Part shown: positions 1 through 7,421 of the stretch, piece by piece
How positions within the stretch are numbered: the first letter of the stretch is position 1
Layout: every line of letters starts with the position of its first letter
Assembly: GCA_902475435.1 (NCBI GenBank)
Contig: CABRZL010000015.1
Coordinates: forward strand, 1-35,734
Origin: an uncultured Eubacteriales bacterium
Lineage (GTDB): Bacteria; Bacillota; Clostridia; Oscillospirales; Oscillospiraceae
DNA length: 35,734 bases
Direction of reading: 5' to 3'
Notes under the pieces: model-generated
Told to the model about the DNA's origin: nothing
The model's input: only the letters and a program-made list of their open reading frames with translations
Databases searched by the model: none
Position numbers and translations under genes: made by a program

Positions 1-1242
1 GAACAGCTGAAAAAGGAATTAGAACGACAGACACAAAACGCACTGAATCTAGCTCGAGAGGGCTTTCTGTCTGATTTGGTAGGCACCAATCGCCTGTCTC
101 CTGAAGAATTTCAGAAGAACTGCCAAGAGTTTCATGTGGAGCTGCCTTCAGATCGGTTTGCAGTGGTGACCATTGAAATCCATTCTGATATACCCTTCAG
201 TCTTGGAGAAGAAATACCGGACAATCAGGAAAACCTTCGATATGTACGATTTTTGATCCGGAATGTATTGGAGGATTTGATCAGGGAACGAAATATTTGC
301 CATGTTTTGACCATTCAGGGAGAACTCGTTGGAATCATTAATCTGTTGGAACCTGAGGATAGAGCGTTGGAGACGGTGGCTCAGGCGCTGGAACAGGCAT
401 CGAGGTTGTTTGAAGCTCACTATGATACGATCGTAAGCTTTTCTATTTCCGGGATTCATCAGGGGTATAGAGCAATCCCTTCGGCTTTTGCTGAAACCAA
501 GGCGTTGTTAGACTATCGCGCTATGGCGGGAGATGACGCCCGTGTGCTGCTTTATGACCGGCAAACCGAACGCCATATTACGAAAGAGCGAATAGAGCAC
601 TTTGAGTTTGAACGTGCGCTGGGGAGCCATATTCAAAGCGGAAATTATGAGGCTGCCAGGGAATTAGTCCACCGGATGCTGGATGCGGAATTTGGACATG
701 CCAGACCTACTGTACAGGTATATATGATTCGCGCATACGGCATTATCAATGATATCCTGCATGTATTTGATTCGTTGGAAGAGGAATTCTCACCGGAATT
801 TTTGGTGGAGCTTCAAGCAGGGCCGCGTATCGTCCATGCCGGGTCACTCCAAGAGATTTCCAGAGAAGTAGACGATATTTTTGATGCAATCATTGCACGG
901 CAACGGCAAGAAGATCGGGAACCACAGTGGATTCAACGGGCCGTGGAATACATGGATGAAAACTTTACAGATCAAAATCTTAATGTAGCAGGTGTGGCAG
1001 AAGCGGTACAAATCAATCCGGTTTATTTAAGCCGAATGCTTAAGAAATATCGAAACATACGACCGCTGGAGTACATACACCAAAAGCGGATTGATTTAGC
1101 AAAGGAGCTGTTGTCCCAGGGAACGACCGTAAAAGATACACTGCCGCAAGTTGGGTACAGCAGTGCATTGACTATGAATCGGGCGTTTCGAAGATTTGAA
1201 CATACAACGCCAGGCGCGTTTTATCGGGAAGCAAAAAACTAA
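1..1242 (+). CDS. AraC-family transcriptional regulator, 5' truncated by window edge
   Basis: The reading frame is open from the first base, so the gene starts upstream and the 413 residues seen are its C-terminal part. The first ~25 residues (EQLKKELERQ...) look like a coiled-coil linker. A middle region of about 250 residues resembles the degenerate GGDEF-like domain of YesN-type regulators. The last ~104 residues form a double helix-turn-helix AraC DNA-binding domain, with LNVAGVAEAVQINPVYLSRMLKK as the first helix-turn-helix and the usual VGYSS...FRRFEHTTPGAFY signature at the end. A receiver domain may lie upstream, as in YesN two-component regulators, but cannot be seen. The TTG at base 76 is an internal codon rather than the start. 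The gene converges on the lipid kinase gene. Its target is unknown. Confidence 0.88.
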   Translation, partial: EQLKKELERQTQNALNLAREGFLSDLVGTNRLSPEEFQKNCQEFHVELPSDRFAVVTIEIHSDIPFSLGEEIPDNQENLRYVRFLIRNVLEDLIRERNICHVLTIQGELVGIINLLEPEDRALETVAQALEQASRLFEAHYDTIVSFSISGIHQGYRAIPSAFAETKALLDYRAMAGDDARVLLYDRQTERHITKERIEHFEFERALGSHIQSGNYEAARELVHRMLDAEFGHARPTVQVYMIRAYGIINDILHVFDSLEEEFSPEFLVELQAGPRIVHAGSLQEISREVDDIFDAIIARQRQEDREPQWIQRAVEYMDENFTDQNLNVAGVAEAVQINPVYLSRMLKKYRNIRPLEYIHQKRIDLAKELLSQGTTVKDTLPQVGYSSALTMNRAFRRFEHTTPGAFYREAKN

Positions 1243-1287
1243 CAAGTTAAAATTGCGCGCATAACGCTCGGAATGAGCGGAAGTGTT

Positions 1288-2196
1288 TCATTTGTTCCAG
1301 GCATTGGAAGGAGAAAAGAAGTGAAGCGCTTTTGGCAGGACATGAATCGAAAGATCGCTGCTGAAAATTAACTCGCCGTCCAAATTAACAGGCTCTGGTT
1401 GTGGTGTTGAAATGCGGAGAGAGTGCGTACGGAAATGGGAGATGAGCTGTGGATATTCCGCATAACGCCCTTTCTGGTAGGCACTGATGACTCGTGCTAC
1501 CGTAATCCGCGAAACTTTTTTTACCACTAAAACGTCCAGGATACCATCGACAATACTGGCTTCAGGTACCGGATGATAGGACCCTCCATACCAGCTTCCG
1601 TTGCAGACACATACCAGGGTCAGAGCACCGTCTATGATAGTACCACCCTCAAGTTCCACCCGGCAAGGTTTGGAAACGCCTTTTAGGAGGTTTACTGCCA
1701 CACTGGCATGGTAAGCCCGGGGACCAGAGAGTAAGGGCATATGGCGATAGGTGTCAATGGCGGTGCCAATACGGGCGTCAAACCCTACGGAACAAACATT
1801 GACGGCATAGTGTCCGCCGGCATCAATGAGATCAACTTGATGAGATACTGTTTTATTAAAATTTTTTAAGTCAGCAAATGCTTCCGGATGCGGAAATTGT
1901 TTAATATAGTCATTTCCGGATCCGCATGGAAAGCAAGTGACCGAGAGATTATGATAGCCAACGGCCCCGGTTACCACCTCGTTCAAGGTCCCGTCGCCGC
2001 CGCAGGCATAAAGCCGCGTTTCGCGGCCCGTTTTTCCGACGAGCTGTACTTTCTCCGTTAGATGTCCCGGATATTCTGATCGAAAGATTTCATAAGGTTC
2101 ATTAAGCGTGTCACATAATGCTTGGGCTGAAGCTATGATTTCTGCAGTACAATCAGATTTTCCGGCAGATGGATTAATGAGAAACAGGTGCTCCAT
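1288..2196 (-). CDS. Diacylglycerol/lipid kinase (YegS/BmrU/DagK family)
   Basis: This is a cytosolic lipid kinase of the DAGK catalytic-domain family, expected to transfer phosphate from ATP to diacylglycerol or a related lipid and so recycle lipid headgroup precursors. At the N-terminus it shows LFLINPSAGK, then the nucleotide-binding YACGGDGTLNEVV motif and GSGNDYIK, all diagnostic. The 302-residue length is typical. The start is ATG at 2196, preceded by GAAAGAAGG; an in-frame upstream ATG at 2283 lies inside the 3' end of the MATE gene and lacks a comparable site. The gap to the MATE gene is 23 bases, so the two are probably co-transcribed. The exact lipid substrate cannot be read from the sequence. 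Confidence 0.92.
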   Translation of the reverse strand: MEHLFLINPSAGKSDCTAEIIASAQALCDTLNEPYEIFRSEYPGHLTEKVQLVGKTGRETRLYACGGDGTLNEVVTGAVGYHNLSVTCFPCGSGNDYIKQFPHPEAFADLKNFNKTVSHQVDLIDAGGHYAVNVCSVGFDARIGTAIDTYRHMPLLSGPRAYHASVAVNLLKGVSKPCRVELEGGTIIDGALTLVCVCNGSWYGGSYHPVPEASIVDGILDVLVVKKVSRITVARVISAYQKGRYAEYPQLISHFRTHSLRISTPQPEPVNLDGELIFSSDLSIHVLPKALHFFSPSNAWNK

Positions 2197-2219
2197 AGAG
2201 GCCCTTCTTTCCTTGTTTT

Positions 2220-3590
2220 TCAGGAGGAAGACAGATCCTTCCCCAGGGGACGGTATACGGTCAAAAGCATGGTGATAAAACAACTAAGGCCGCCAATTAC
2301 ATTGGAAATGGCTTCGGCCCAAAATACGCCGGAAGCACCTAAAGTCCCTACATAAGGGAGCCATAGAGTCAGTGGAACGACAATAATGACCTTACGGAAG
2401 ATAGAAAAGAAAATAGCCTGTTTGCTTTTTCCCAATGCTACAAAGGTGCTTTGACCGGCAAATTGTAAGGCCATCATGAAAAAAGCACAGAAATAAAGCC
2501 TCAGCGCCGGAATGCCGGTGGCAACGAGATCGGGATCATCATTAAAGATCTGGATGAGCGTATCCGGAATGCATCGAACCAAAACCCAAACTAAAAGTGA
2601 GTAGCCTGCCGCACACAGAGAAATAAATACGATGCCTTGCCGAACACGTTTTGGCTTTCCGGCACCGTAATTAAAGCCCAGTACTGGTTCGGCAGCATTT
2701 GTAATTCCCTGGACTGGCATAGATACGATCTCACGGATGGAATTGATCACAGTCATAACACCCACATAAAGGTCTCCGCCAAATACGGATAAGACAGAGT
2801 TGCAGACTACCTGTACAACAGAATTAGTCAAAGCCATGACAAATCCGGAGAAACCTAAAGCGAGAATCCTTCGAACGCGAGTCCATTGCAGTTTCAGACA
2901 TTGTAGTCGAAGACGTAGAATGGCCCTTTTTCCGGTGAGTACCTTTAAAACCCAAAAAGCAGAGAGTGCTTGAGAGATTACAGTAGCCAAAGCAGCGCCC
3001 TGAACGCCCCAGTTAAACACAAAAATAAACAAAGGATCCAGCAAAATGTTGGCGACAGCACCTAATAGGGTGGTGACCATACCAGTGTGGGCAAAACCCT
3101 GTGCATTCAGAAAGCTGTTCATACCCAGAGAAATCAATACAAATATGTTTCCAGCTAAATAAATTCGTGCATAATCCATGGCATAGCCGATGGTATTGGC
3201 ACTGGCTCCGAACGCATAGAGCAGTGGACGAAGAAAAATTTCGCCTAAGACAGTTAAAACTACAGCAAAAATGAGAAGCAGAGTGAAAGAATTCCCCATA
3301 ATTTGCTCAGCTTCTTCTATGTTCCCTTTGCCTCGTTCAATCGAACACAGAGGGGCACCACCCATTCCGGAAAGACGTGCAAAAGCCATTACAGCGGAGA
3401 TCACAGGAAGGCACAACCCTAAACCAGTTAAAGCGAGTGCGCCGGCGCCTTCAATATGACCGATATACATGCGATCTACAATGTTGTAGAGGATGTTGAT
3501 AAATTGGGCTAGTGTAATAGGGATAGCCATACGGACGATAGAGCGCCGAACGCTTCCGACAGAAAAATCATTGACTGAGGATTGTGACAA
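2220..3590 (-). CDS. MATE family multidrug efflux transporter (MepA-like)
   Basis: This is a 12-helix inner-membrane exporter that couples cation influx to efflux of organic compounds. The N-terminus (SVRRSIVRMAIPITLAQ, then NILYNIVDRMYIGHIEG) and the repeated hydrophobic helices are typical of MATE proteins. The 456 residues fit the family. I chose TTG at 3590 as start: an AGAGGG site lies 8 bases upstream, and translation from it begins LSQSSVNDFS just before the first conserved segment. A longer in-frame ORF reaching 3770 would run through the groEL terminator and has no transporter homology in its first 60 residues. The gene is followed closely by the lipid kinase. Its substrate is unknown. 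Confidence 0.92.
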   Translation of the reverse strand: MSQSSVNDFSVGSVRRSIVRMAIPITLAQFINILYNIVDRMYIGHIEGAGALALTGLGLCLPVISAVMAFARLSGMGGAPLCSIERGKGNIEEAEQIMGNSFTLLLIFAVVLTVLGEIFLRPLLYAFGASANTIGYAMDYARIYLAGNIFVLISLGMNSFLNAQGFAHTGMVTTLLGAVANILLDPLFIFVFNWGVQGAALATVISQALSAFWVLKVLTGKRAILRLRLQCLKLQWTRVRRILALGFSGFVMALTNSVVQVVCNSVLSVFGGDLYVGVMTVINSIREIVSMPVQGITNAAEPVLGFNYGAGKPKRVRQGIVFISLCAAGYSLLVWVLVRCIPDTLIQIFNDDPDLVATGIPALRLYFCAFFMMALQFAGQSTFVALGKSKQAIFFSIFRKVIIVVPLTLWLPYVGTLGASGVFWAEAISNVIGGLSCFITMLLTVYRPLGKDLSSS

Positions 3591-3615
3591 AATATTCCCT
3601 CTTTTCTCAGAGAAA

Positions 3616-3643
3616 CCGGCAAAAACCAGTAAGGTTTTGCCGG
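3616..3643 (-). other. Stem-loop in the 5' leader of the first MATE gene
   Basis: An inverted repeat (CCGGCAAAACC / GGTTTTTGCCGG on the minus strand) is followed by a T-rich TTTCTCT, and lies 26 bases before the TTG start and about 13 bases after the expected transcription start. It could be a leader terminator/attenuator or an mRNA stabiliser. No gene ends here that would need a terminator, because groEL has its own at 3715-3747. Confidence 0.5.
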
Positions 3644-3662
3644 AATGATATAGAATATTTTT

Positions 3663-3691
3663 ATTATAATGCCTATGAGAAAGAAATGCAA
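3663..3691 (-). promoter_or_regulatory. Likely promoter of the MATE/lipid kinase pair
   Basis: On the minus strand there is a -35-like TTGCAT (3686-3691), a 17-base spacer and a perfect -10 TATAAT (3663-3668). It lies between the groEL terminator and the MATE gene. The -35 is weak (three of six bases). Confidence 0.5.
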
Positions 3692-3714
3692 CCGGAGAAG
3701 GTTGATAAATAAAC

Positions 3715-3747
3715 CAAAAAGCCGGGCGCTGCCTCAGCAGCGCCCGG
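3715..3747 (-). terminator. Rho-independent terminator after groEL
   Basis: Minus strand: an 11-base-pair perfect GC-rich stem (CCGGGCGCTGC / GCAGCGCCCGG, loop TGAG) followed by CTTTTT. It starts about 20 bases after the groEL stop. Confidence 0.9.
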
Positions 3748-3766
3748 AGATAGTTTAGGGAACGGA

Positions 3767-5407
3767 TCAATACATGCCCTGGCCAGCGGCAGAAGCCTGA
3801 GCGGCAGCTACGGCAGCGTCCTGCTGGGGATTTGGCTTATCAGTAACCAAAGACTCCGTGGTCAGAACGCAGGAAGCGATAGAAGCCGCATTTTCCAGTG
3901 CAGTACGGGTAACCTTGGTAGGATCTACAATACCAGTGGAGATCATATCGCAGTATTCCTCTGCATAGGCATTATAGCCATAACCAACCTTACCGGAATT
4001 CATGATACGGTCAAAAATGACAGAGCCATCCACACCGGCATTATATGCGATTTGACGAACAGGAGCTTCCAATGCTTTTGCAACAATGGTAGCGCCGGTC
4101 TTCTCATCGCCGTCCAGCGACTCTACCAGCTTGGTAACAGCAGGAATTGCGTTGACATATGCAGTACCGCCGCCGGCAACAATGCCCTCTTCCACAGCGG
4201 CACGCGTTGCGTTCAGAGCATCTTCTATGCGCAGCTTAACTTCATGCATCTCTGTTTCAGTCTGGGCACCAACCTTAATGACAGCTACGCCACCAGACAA
4301 CTTAGCCAAACGCTCGTTGTATTTTTCTTTGTCATATTCAGATTCCGTGTTGCTAATTAAGGTGCGGATTTCTGCAATACGGCTCTGAATTGCAGCAGAA
4401 TCGCCAGCGCCATCCACGATGGTAGTATCATCCTTTGTGATACGAACTTGATGAGCGCGACCTAACTGATCCATAGTGGTGTCTTTCAGATCCATGTCGA
4501 GATCAGAAGAAATAACTTCGCCGCCAGTGAGAATTGCAATATCTTTCAGCATCTCTTTACGGCGATCGCCATAACCAGGCGCTTTGACGCAGGCTACGTT
4601 CAGAACACCGCGGATCTTGTTAAGCAGCAATGTAGTGAGTGCTTCGCCCTCTACATCCTCTGCAATGATAACCAACTTTTGACCGGCTTTCATTACCTGC
4701 TCCAGAATAGGCAGGAGATCCTGAATGCTGGAAATCTTCTTGTCAGTGATCAGCAGAAGCGCGTCATCCATGACGCATTCCATCGTCTCGTTGTCAGTTG
4801 CCATGTAGGGAGAGATATAGCCGCGATCAAACTGCATGCCTTCAACCACATCCAACTGCGTTTCAGCAGTTTTACCTTCTTCGATGGTGATTACACCGTT
4901 CGAGGTAACTTTTTCCATAGCTTCGGAAATCAGTGCGCCGATGGTCTCATCGCCAGAGGAAACGGTGCCGACACGGGCAATATCGGAAGAACCGGAAACC
5001 ATCTGGGAATTCCCCTTAATGGCTTCTACAGCAGTGGCAACTGCTTTGGAAATACCTTTCCGCATAACCATGGGATTGGCACCGGAAGTAACATTCTTAA
5101 TGCCTTCGCTTACAATGGCCTGAGCCAAAACAGTAGCAGTGGTGGTGCCGTCGCCAGCTACGTCATTTGTTTTGGTAGCTACTTCACGAACTAACATAGC
5201 GCCCATATTCTCAAAAGGATCTTCAAGTTCAATATCCTTTGCGATGGTTACGCCATCGTTGGTGATGAGGGGATTGCCGTATTTCTTATCCAGAACTACG
5301 TTGCGGCCTTTGGGACCCAAAGTGACTTTTACGGTATTTGCCAACTGGTCAATACCAGATTGTAGTTTCTTGCGAGCTTCCTCGCCAAAAATGATCTGCT
5401 TAGCCAT
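3767..5407 (-). CDS. groEL: Chaperonin GroEL (Hsp60)
   Basis: This is the large subunit of the ATP-driven protein-folding chamber, acting in the cytosol with GroES. At 546 residues it has the standard length. It begins MAKQIIFGEEARKKL, has the ATP-binding VAGDGTTTATVLAQ near residues 84-97, and the conserved MHEVKLRIEDALNATRAAVEEGIVAGGG region around residues 390-415. The C-terminal tail ends AAGQGMY instead of the usual repeated GGM, which is tolerated in the family. GGAGG lies 9 bases before the ATG. The gene follows groES by 17 bases in one operon under the CIRCE operator at 5778-5804, and ends at a strong terminator. Confidence 0.99.
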   Translation of the reverse strand: MAKQIIFGEEARKKLQSGIDQLANTVKVTLGPKGRNVVLDKKYGNPLITNDGVTIAKDIELEDPFENMGAMLVREVATKTNDVAGDGTTTATVLAQAIVSEGIKNVTSGANPMVMRKGISKAVATAVEAIKGNSQMVSGSSDIARVGTVSSGDETIGALISEAMEKVTSNGVITIEEGKTAETQLDVVEGMQFDRGYISPYMATDNETMECVMDDALLLITDKKISSIQDLLPILEQVMKAGQKLVIIAEDVEGEALTTLLLNKIRGVLNVACVKAPGYGDRRKEMLKDIAILTGGEVISSDLDMDLKDTTMDQLGRAHQVRITKDDTTIVDGAGDSAAIQSRIAEIRTLISNTESEYDKEKYNERLAKLSGGVAVIKVGAQTETEMHEVKLRIEDALNATRAAVEEGIVAGGGTAYVNAIPAVTKLVESLDGDEKTGATIVAKALEAPVRQIAYNAGVDGSVIFDRIMNSGKVGYGYNAYAEEYCDMISTGIVDPTKVTRTALENAASIASCVLTTESLVTDKPNPQQDAAVAAAQASAAGQGMY

Positions 5408-5424
5408 AATGCATTACCTCCAAA

Positions 5425-5709
5425 TTATTCGACTACTGCGAGAATGTCGCTCTGACGAACGATGGTATATTCTTCTTTGTTTAATTTCACTTCAGTGCCG
5501 GCATACTTGGCGATAATGACCTTCTGACCAACCTTGACGGTCATTTCAACCTCGTTGCCGTCTACCATACCGCCGGGACCAACGGCCACAATTTCAGCCA
5601 CAGAGGGCTTTTCTTTGGCACTGGATGCCAAAATGATACCAGAGGCAGTGGTTTCTTCCACCTCTACCATTTTGACAATGACTCTGTCAGACAGGGGTAC
5701 GAGTTTCAT
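5425..5709 (-). CDS. groES: Co-chaperonin GroES (Hsp10)
   Basis: This 94-residue protein forms the heptameric lid of the GroEL chamber. It begins MKLVPLSDRVIVKMVEVEE, has the mobile-loop region TTASGIILASSAKEKPS around residues 20-36, and ends in VRQSDILAVVE, all normal for the family. AAGGAGG lies 7 bases before the ATG. It is the first gene of the groES-groEL operon, directly downstream of the promoter and a perfect CIRCE element, so it is expected to be heat-inducible and repressed by HrcA. No hrcA gene is in the window. Confidence 0.99.
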   Translation of the reverse strand: MKLVPLSDRVIVKMVEVEETTASGIILASSAKEKPSVAEIVAVGPGGMVDGNEVEMTVKVGQKVIIAKYAGTEVKLNKEEYTIVRQSDILAVVE

Positions 5710-5777
5710 AATGGTTCCTCCTTAAATTTTTATATGACGGCCTGCACAGGCCTGTCATGGTTCTACAACTTGCCGTG

Positions 5778-5804
5778 TTAGCACTCTTAACTCTTGAGTG
5801 CTAA
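5778..5804 (-). promoter_or_regulatory. CIRCE operator (HrcA binding site)
   Basis: The sequence TTAGCACTC-N9-GAGTGCTAA matches the CIRCE consensus with no mismatch. It lies between the groES promoter and groES, placing it in the 5' untranslated region, the usual position for HrcA repression of groESL. Confidence 0.97.
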
Positions 5805-5811
5805 CAAATAT

Positions 5812-5840
5812 ATAATAGCCCACTAGTGGGAATTCTACAA
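5812..5840 (-). promoter_or_regulatory. groESL promoter, with a 12-bp palindrome in the spacer
   Basis: Minus strand: -35-like TTGTAG (5835-5840), a 17-base spacer and -10 TATTAT (5812-5817), followed a few bases later by CIRCE. The spacer contains the perfect palindrome CCCACTAGTGGG at 5819-5830. Confidence 0.65.
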
Positions 5841-5933
5841 GTGTCAATTTGCACAATTTAATTTGGATTTTCTTATGAACTTTTTCTAAACAAACCAGAA
5901 ATGGTACAGTTCTTATAAAATGTGCAAAAATTC

Positions 5934-5962
5934 TTTCCATTTTGACAAAAGTGCGTTATAAT
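5934..5962 (+). promoter_or_regulatory. Likely promoter of the second MATE gene
   Basis: TTTCCA (5934-5939, four of six bases of the -35 consensus), a 17-base spacer and a perfect TATAAT (5957-5962). A consensus-like TTGACA at 5942 is only 9 bases from this -10, so it is probably not used with it. The 327-base region 5710-6036 between groES and this gene holds only the two divergent promoters, CIRCE and the leader hairpin; I see no RNA gene. Confidence 0.55.
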
Positions 5963-5977
5963 AATAAAAAATTGCAG

Positions 5978-6009
5978 CCGCCCGGAGAAGTTACTCCGGG
6001 TGGATTTTT
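5978..6009 (+). terminator. Terminator-like hairpin in the leader of the second MATE gene (possible attenuator)
   Basis: A 10-base-pair stem (CCGCCCGGAG / CTCCGGGTGG, one G-U pair, loop AAGTTA) is followed by ATTTTT. It begins about 10 bases after the expected transcription start and ends before the ribosome binding site GGAGG at 6020-6024. No upstream plus-strand gene ends here, so it may control entry into the MATE gene. Confidence 0.6.
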
Positions 6010-6036
6010 CGGGATGTACGGAGGATGATATAACTT

Positions 6037-7380
6037 ATGGAACAGGAAAATAAACTGGGGACTATGCCGATTGGTCGTCTTTTAACGGTTATGAGCATTC
6101 CCATGATGATTTCATTTTTCATTCAGGCGCTCTATAATGTTGTAGATTCGATCTTTGTGGCGCAAATCAGTGAAAATGCGTTGACAGCGGTGTCCATTGC
6201 ATTCCACATGCAAAACATTATTACGGCAATAGGGGTTGGTACTGGTGTAGGCGTCAATGCATTGGTACCCCGCTATCTAGGACAACGCCGGCAAAAAGAT
6301 GCAGAGAAAATTGCAAATGTGGCAATGTTTTTATCACTATGCTACTGCATTGTTTTTGTTGTTGTGGGCCTGTTTTTAGTAGAACCATACTATCGTATGC
6401 AGACTGATGTTGGAGAGATAGTAGAGGATGGCATTGAGTATTTATCTGTAGTGTGCATCGTTTCTGTTGGCGCGTTTTTTGGACAGAATTTTGAAAAATT
6501 GTTGGTGGCTACGGGGCATACAGTATGTTCTATGATTTCTCAAGCAACTGGTGCAATATTCAATATTATTTTTGATCCGCTTCTCATTTTTGGTGTGGGA
6601 CCATTTCCGGAGATGGGCGTTACGGGGGCGGCGGTGGCCACAGTAGTGGGACAAATTGTCGCAGCAATCGTGGCGCTGGTGATGGTGATGACAAAACAAA
6701 ATTCTGTCCATATTCATCTCAAAGCAATGCGTCCGGATGGTCAATCCTTAAAAGAGATTTTTTCTGTAGGAATCCCGTCCATTATTACAGTAGGGCTGGG
6801 ATCAGCCATGAGTTTCTGCATGAACCAAATTTTGCTGGGCTTTTCTACGACTGCAACGGCAGCGTTTGGCATTTGGCTGAAGCTTCAGAATTTTGCGTAT
6901 ATGCCGGTATTTGGACTGAATAACGGAACGATTCCGATGATTTCCTATAATTATGGTGCAGGGAAAATGGATCGAGTTCATAAGACGATTCATCTTGCAT
7001 TGGGAGTAGCTTTCATTCTCATGTGTCTGTTGCTTATAGTCTTTGAACTGTGCCCAACACAGCTGCTCAAACTGTTTTCCGCGACGGAAAACATGTTTGC
7101 GATTGGAACAGTGGCCTTAAAATTGACCTGTTTGAGTCTGCCTTTTGGTGCTGTGGCGGTGATCTTTTCTTCGTCTTTTCAGGCTTTGGGGCGAAGCAGA
7201 TATACGTTAATGGTAAATCTGTGCCGGCAGTTATTCTTCATGGTACCGATTGCTTGGCTATTGAGCCTAACAGGTCGGTTAGAAATGGTATGGCTGGCAG
7301 TGGTTATTTCCGAGGCCATGAGTATGGTATTGGCCATTATTCTTCGACGGAAAATGGTCCGGGATTTTGCGAAGATGTAG
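6037..7380 (+). CDS. MATE family multidrug efflux transporter (second copy)
   Basis: This is an inner-membrane exporter of 447 residues with about 12 hydrophobic helices. The N-terminus (LLTVMSIPMMISFFIQALYNVVDSIFVA) carries the family signature, and the halves repeat the same fold, with the second half starting at about residue 230. It belongs to the same MepA-like branch as the gene at 2220-3590 but is not a near-identical duplicate. The ATG at 6037 has GGAGG 12 bases upstream, a rather long spacing but without a better alternative. It is transcribed alone, divergently from groES, and ends at a bidirectional terminator. Substrate unknown. Confidence 0.93.
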   Translation: MEQENKLGTMPIGRLLTVMSIPMMISFFIQALYNVVDSIFVAQISENALTAVSIAFHMQNIITAIGVGTGVGVNALVPRYLGQRRQKDAEKIANVAMFLSLCYCIVFVVVGLFLVEPYYRMQTDVGEIVEDGIEYLSVVCIVSVGAFFGQNFEKLLVATGHTVCSMISQATGAIFNIIFDPLLIFGVGPFPEMGVTGAAVATVVGQIVAAIVALVMVMTKQNSVHIHLKAMRPDGQSLKEIFSVGIPSIITVGLGSAMSFCMNQILLGFSTTATAAFGIWLKLQNFAYMPVFGLNNGTIPMISYNYGAGKMDRVHKTIHLALGVAFILMCLLLIVFELCPTQLLKLFSATENMFAIGTVALKLTCLSLPFGAVAVIFSSSFQALGRSRYTLMVNLCRQLFFMVPIAWLLSLTGRLEMVWLAVVISEAMSMVLAIILRRKMVRDFAKM

Positions 7381-7387
7381 ATAAAAA

Positions 7388-7420
7388 GGACTCGGCTCCT
7401 ATTGGAGCCGAGTCCCGTTC
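7388..7420. terminator. Bidirectional terminator between the MATE and dehydratase genes
   Basis: A perfect 12-base-pair stem (GGACTCGGCTCC / GGAGCCGAGTCC, loop TATT) lies between convergent genes. On the minus strand it is followed by TTTTTAT and on the plus strand by CGTTCTTTATGTTTT. Confidence 0.88.
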
Positions 7421-7421
7421 T

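Noticed and set aside
1264..1280. Small inverted repeat CGCTC-GGAAT-GAGCG after the AraC gene
   Set aside because: Only a 5-bp stem with no T-run; too weak to call a terminator, although it lies between convergent genes.
2220..3770. Longer MATE ORF beginning at 3770
   Set aside because: Its first 60 residues lie across the groEL terminator and upstream of the predicted promoter; they do not resemble transporters.
4679..5194. 171-codon ORF on the plus strand inside groEL
   Set aside because: A shadow of groEL; no own promoter, binding site or domain.
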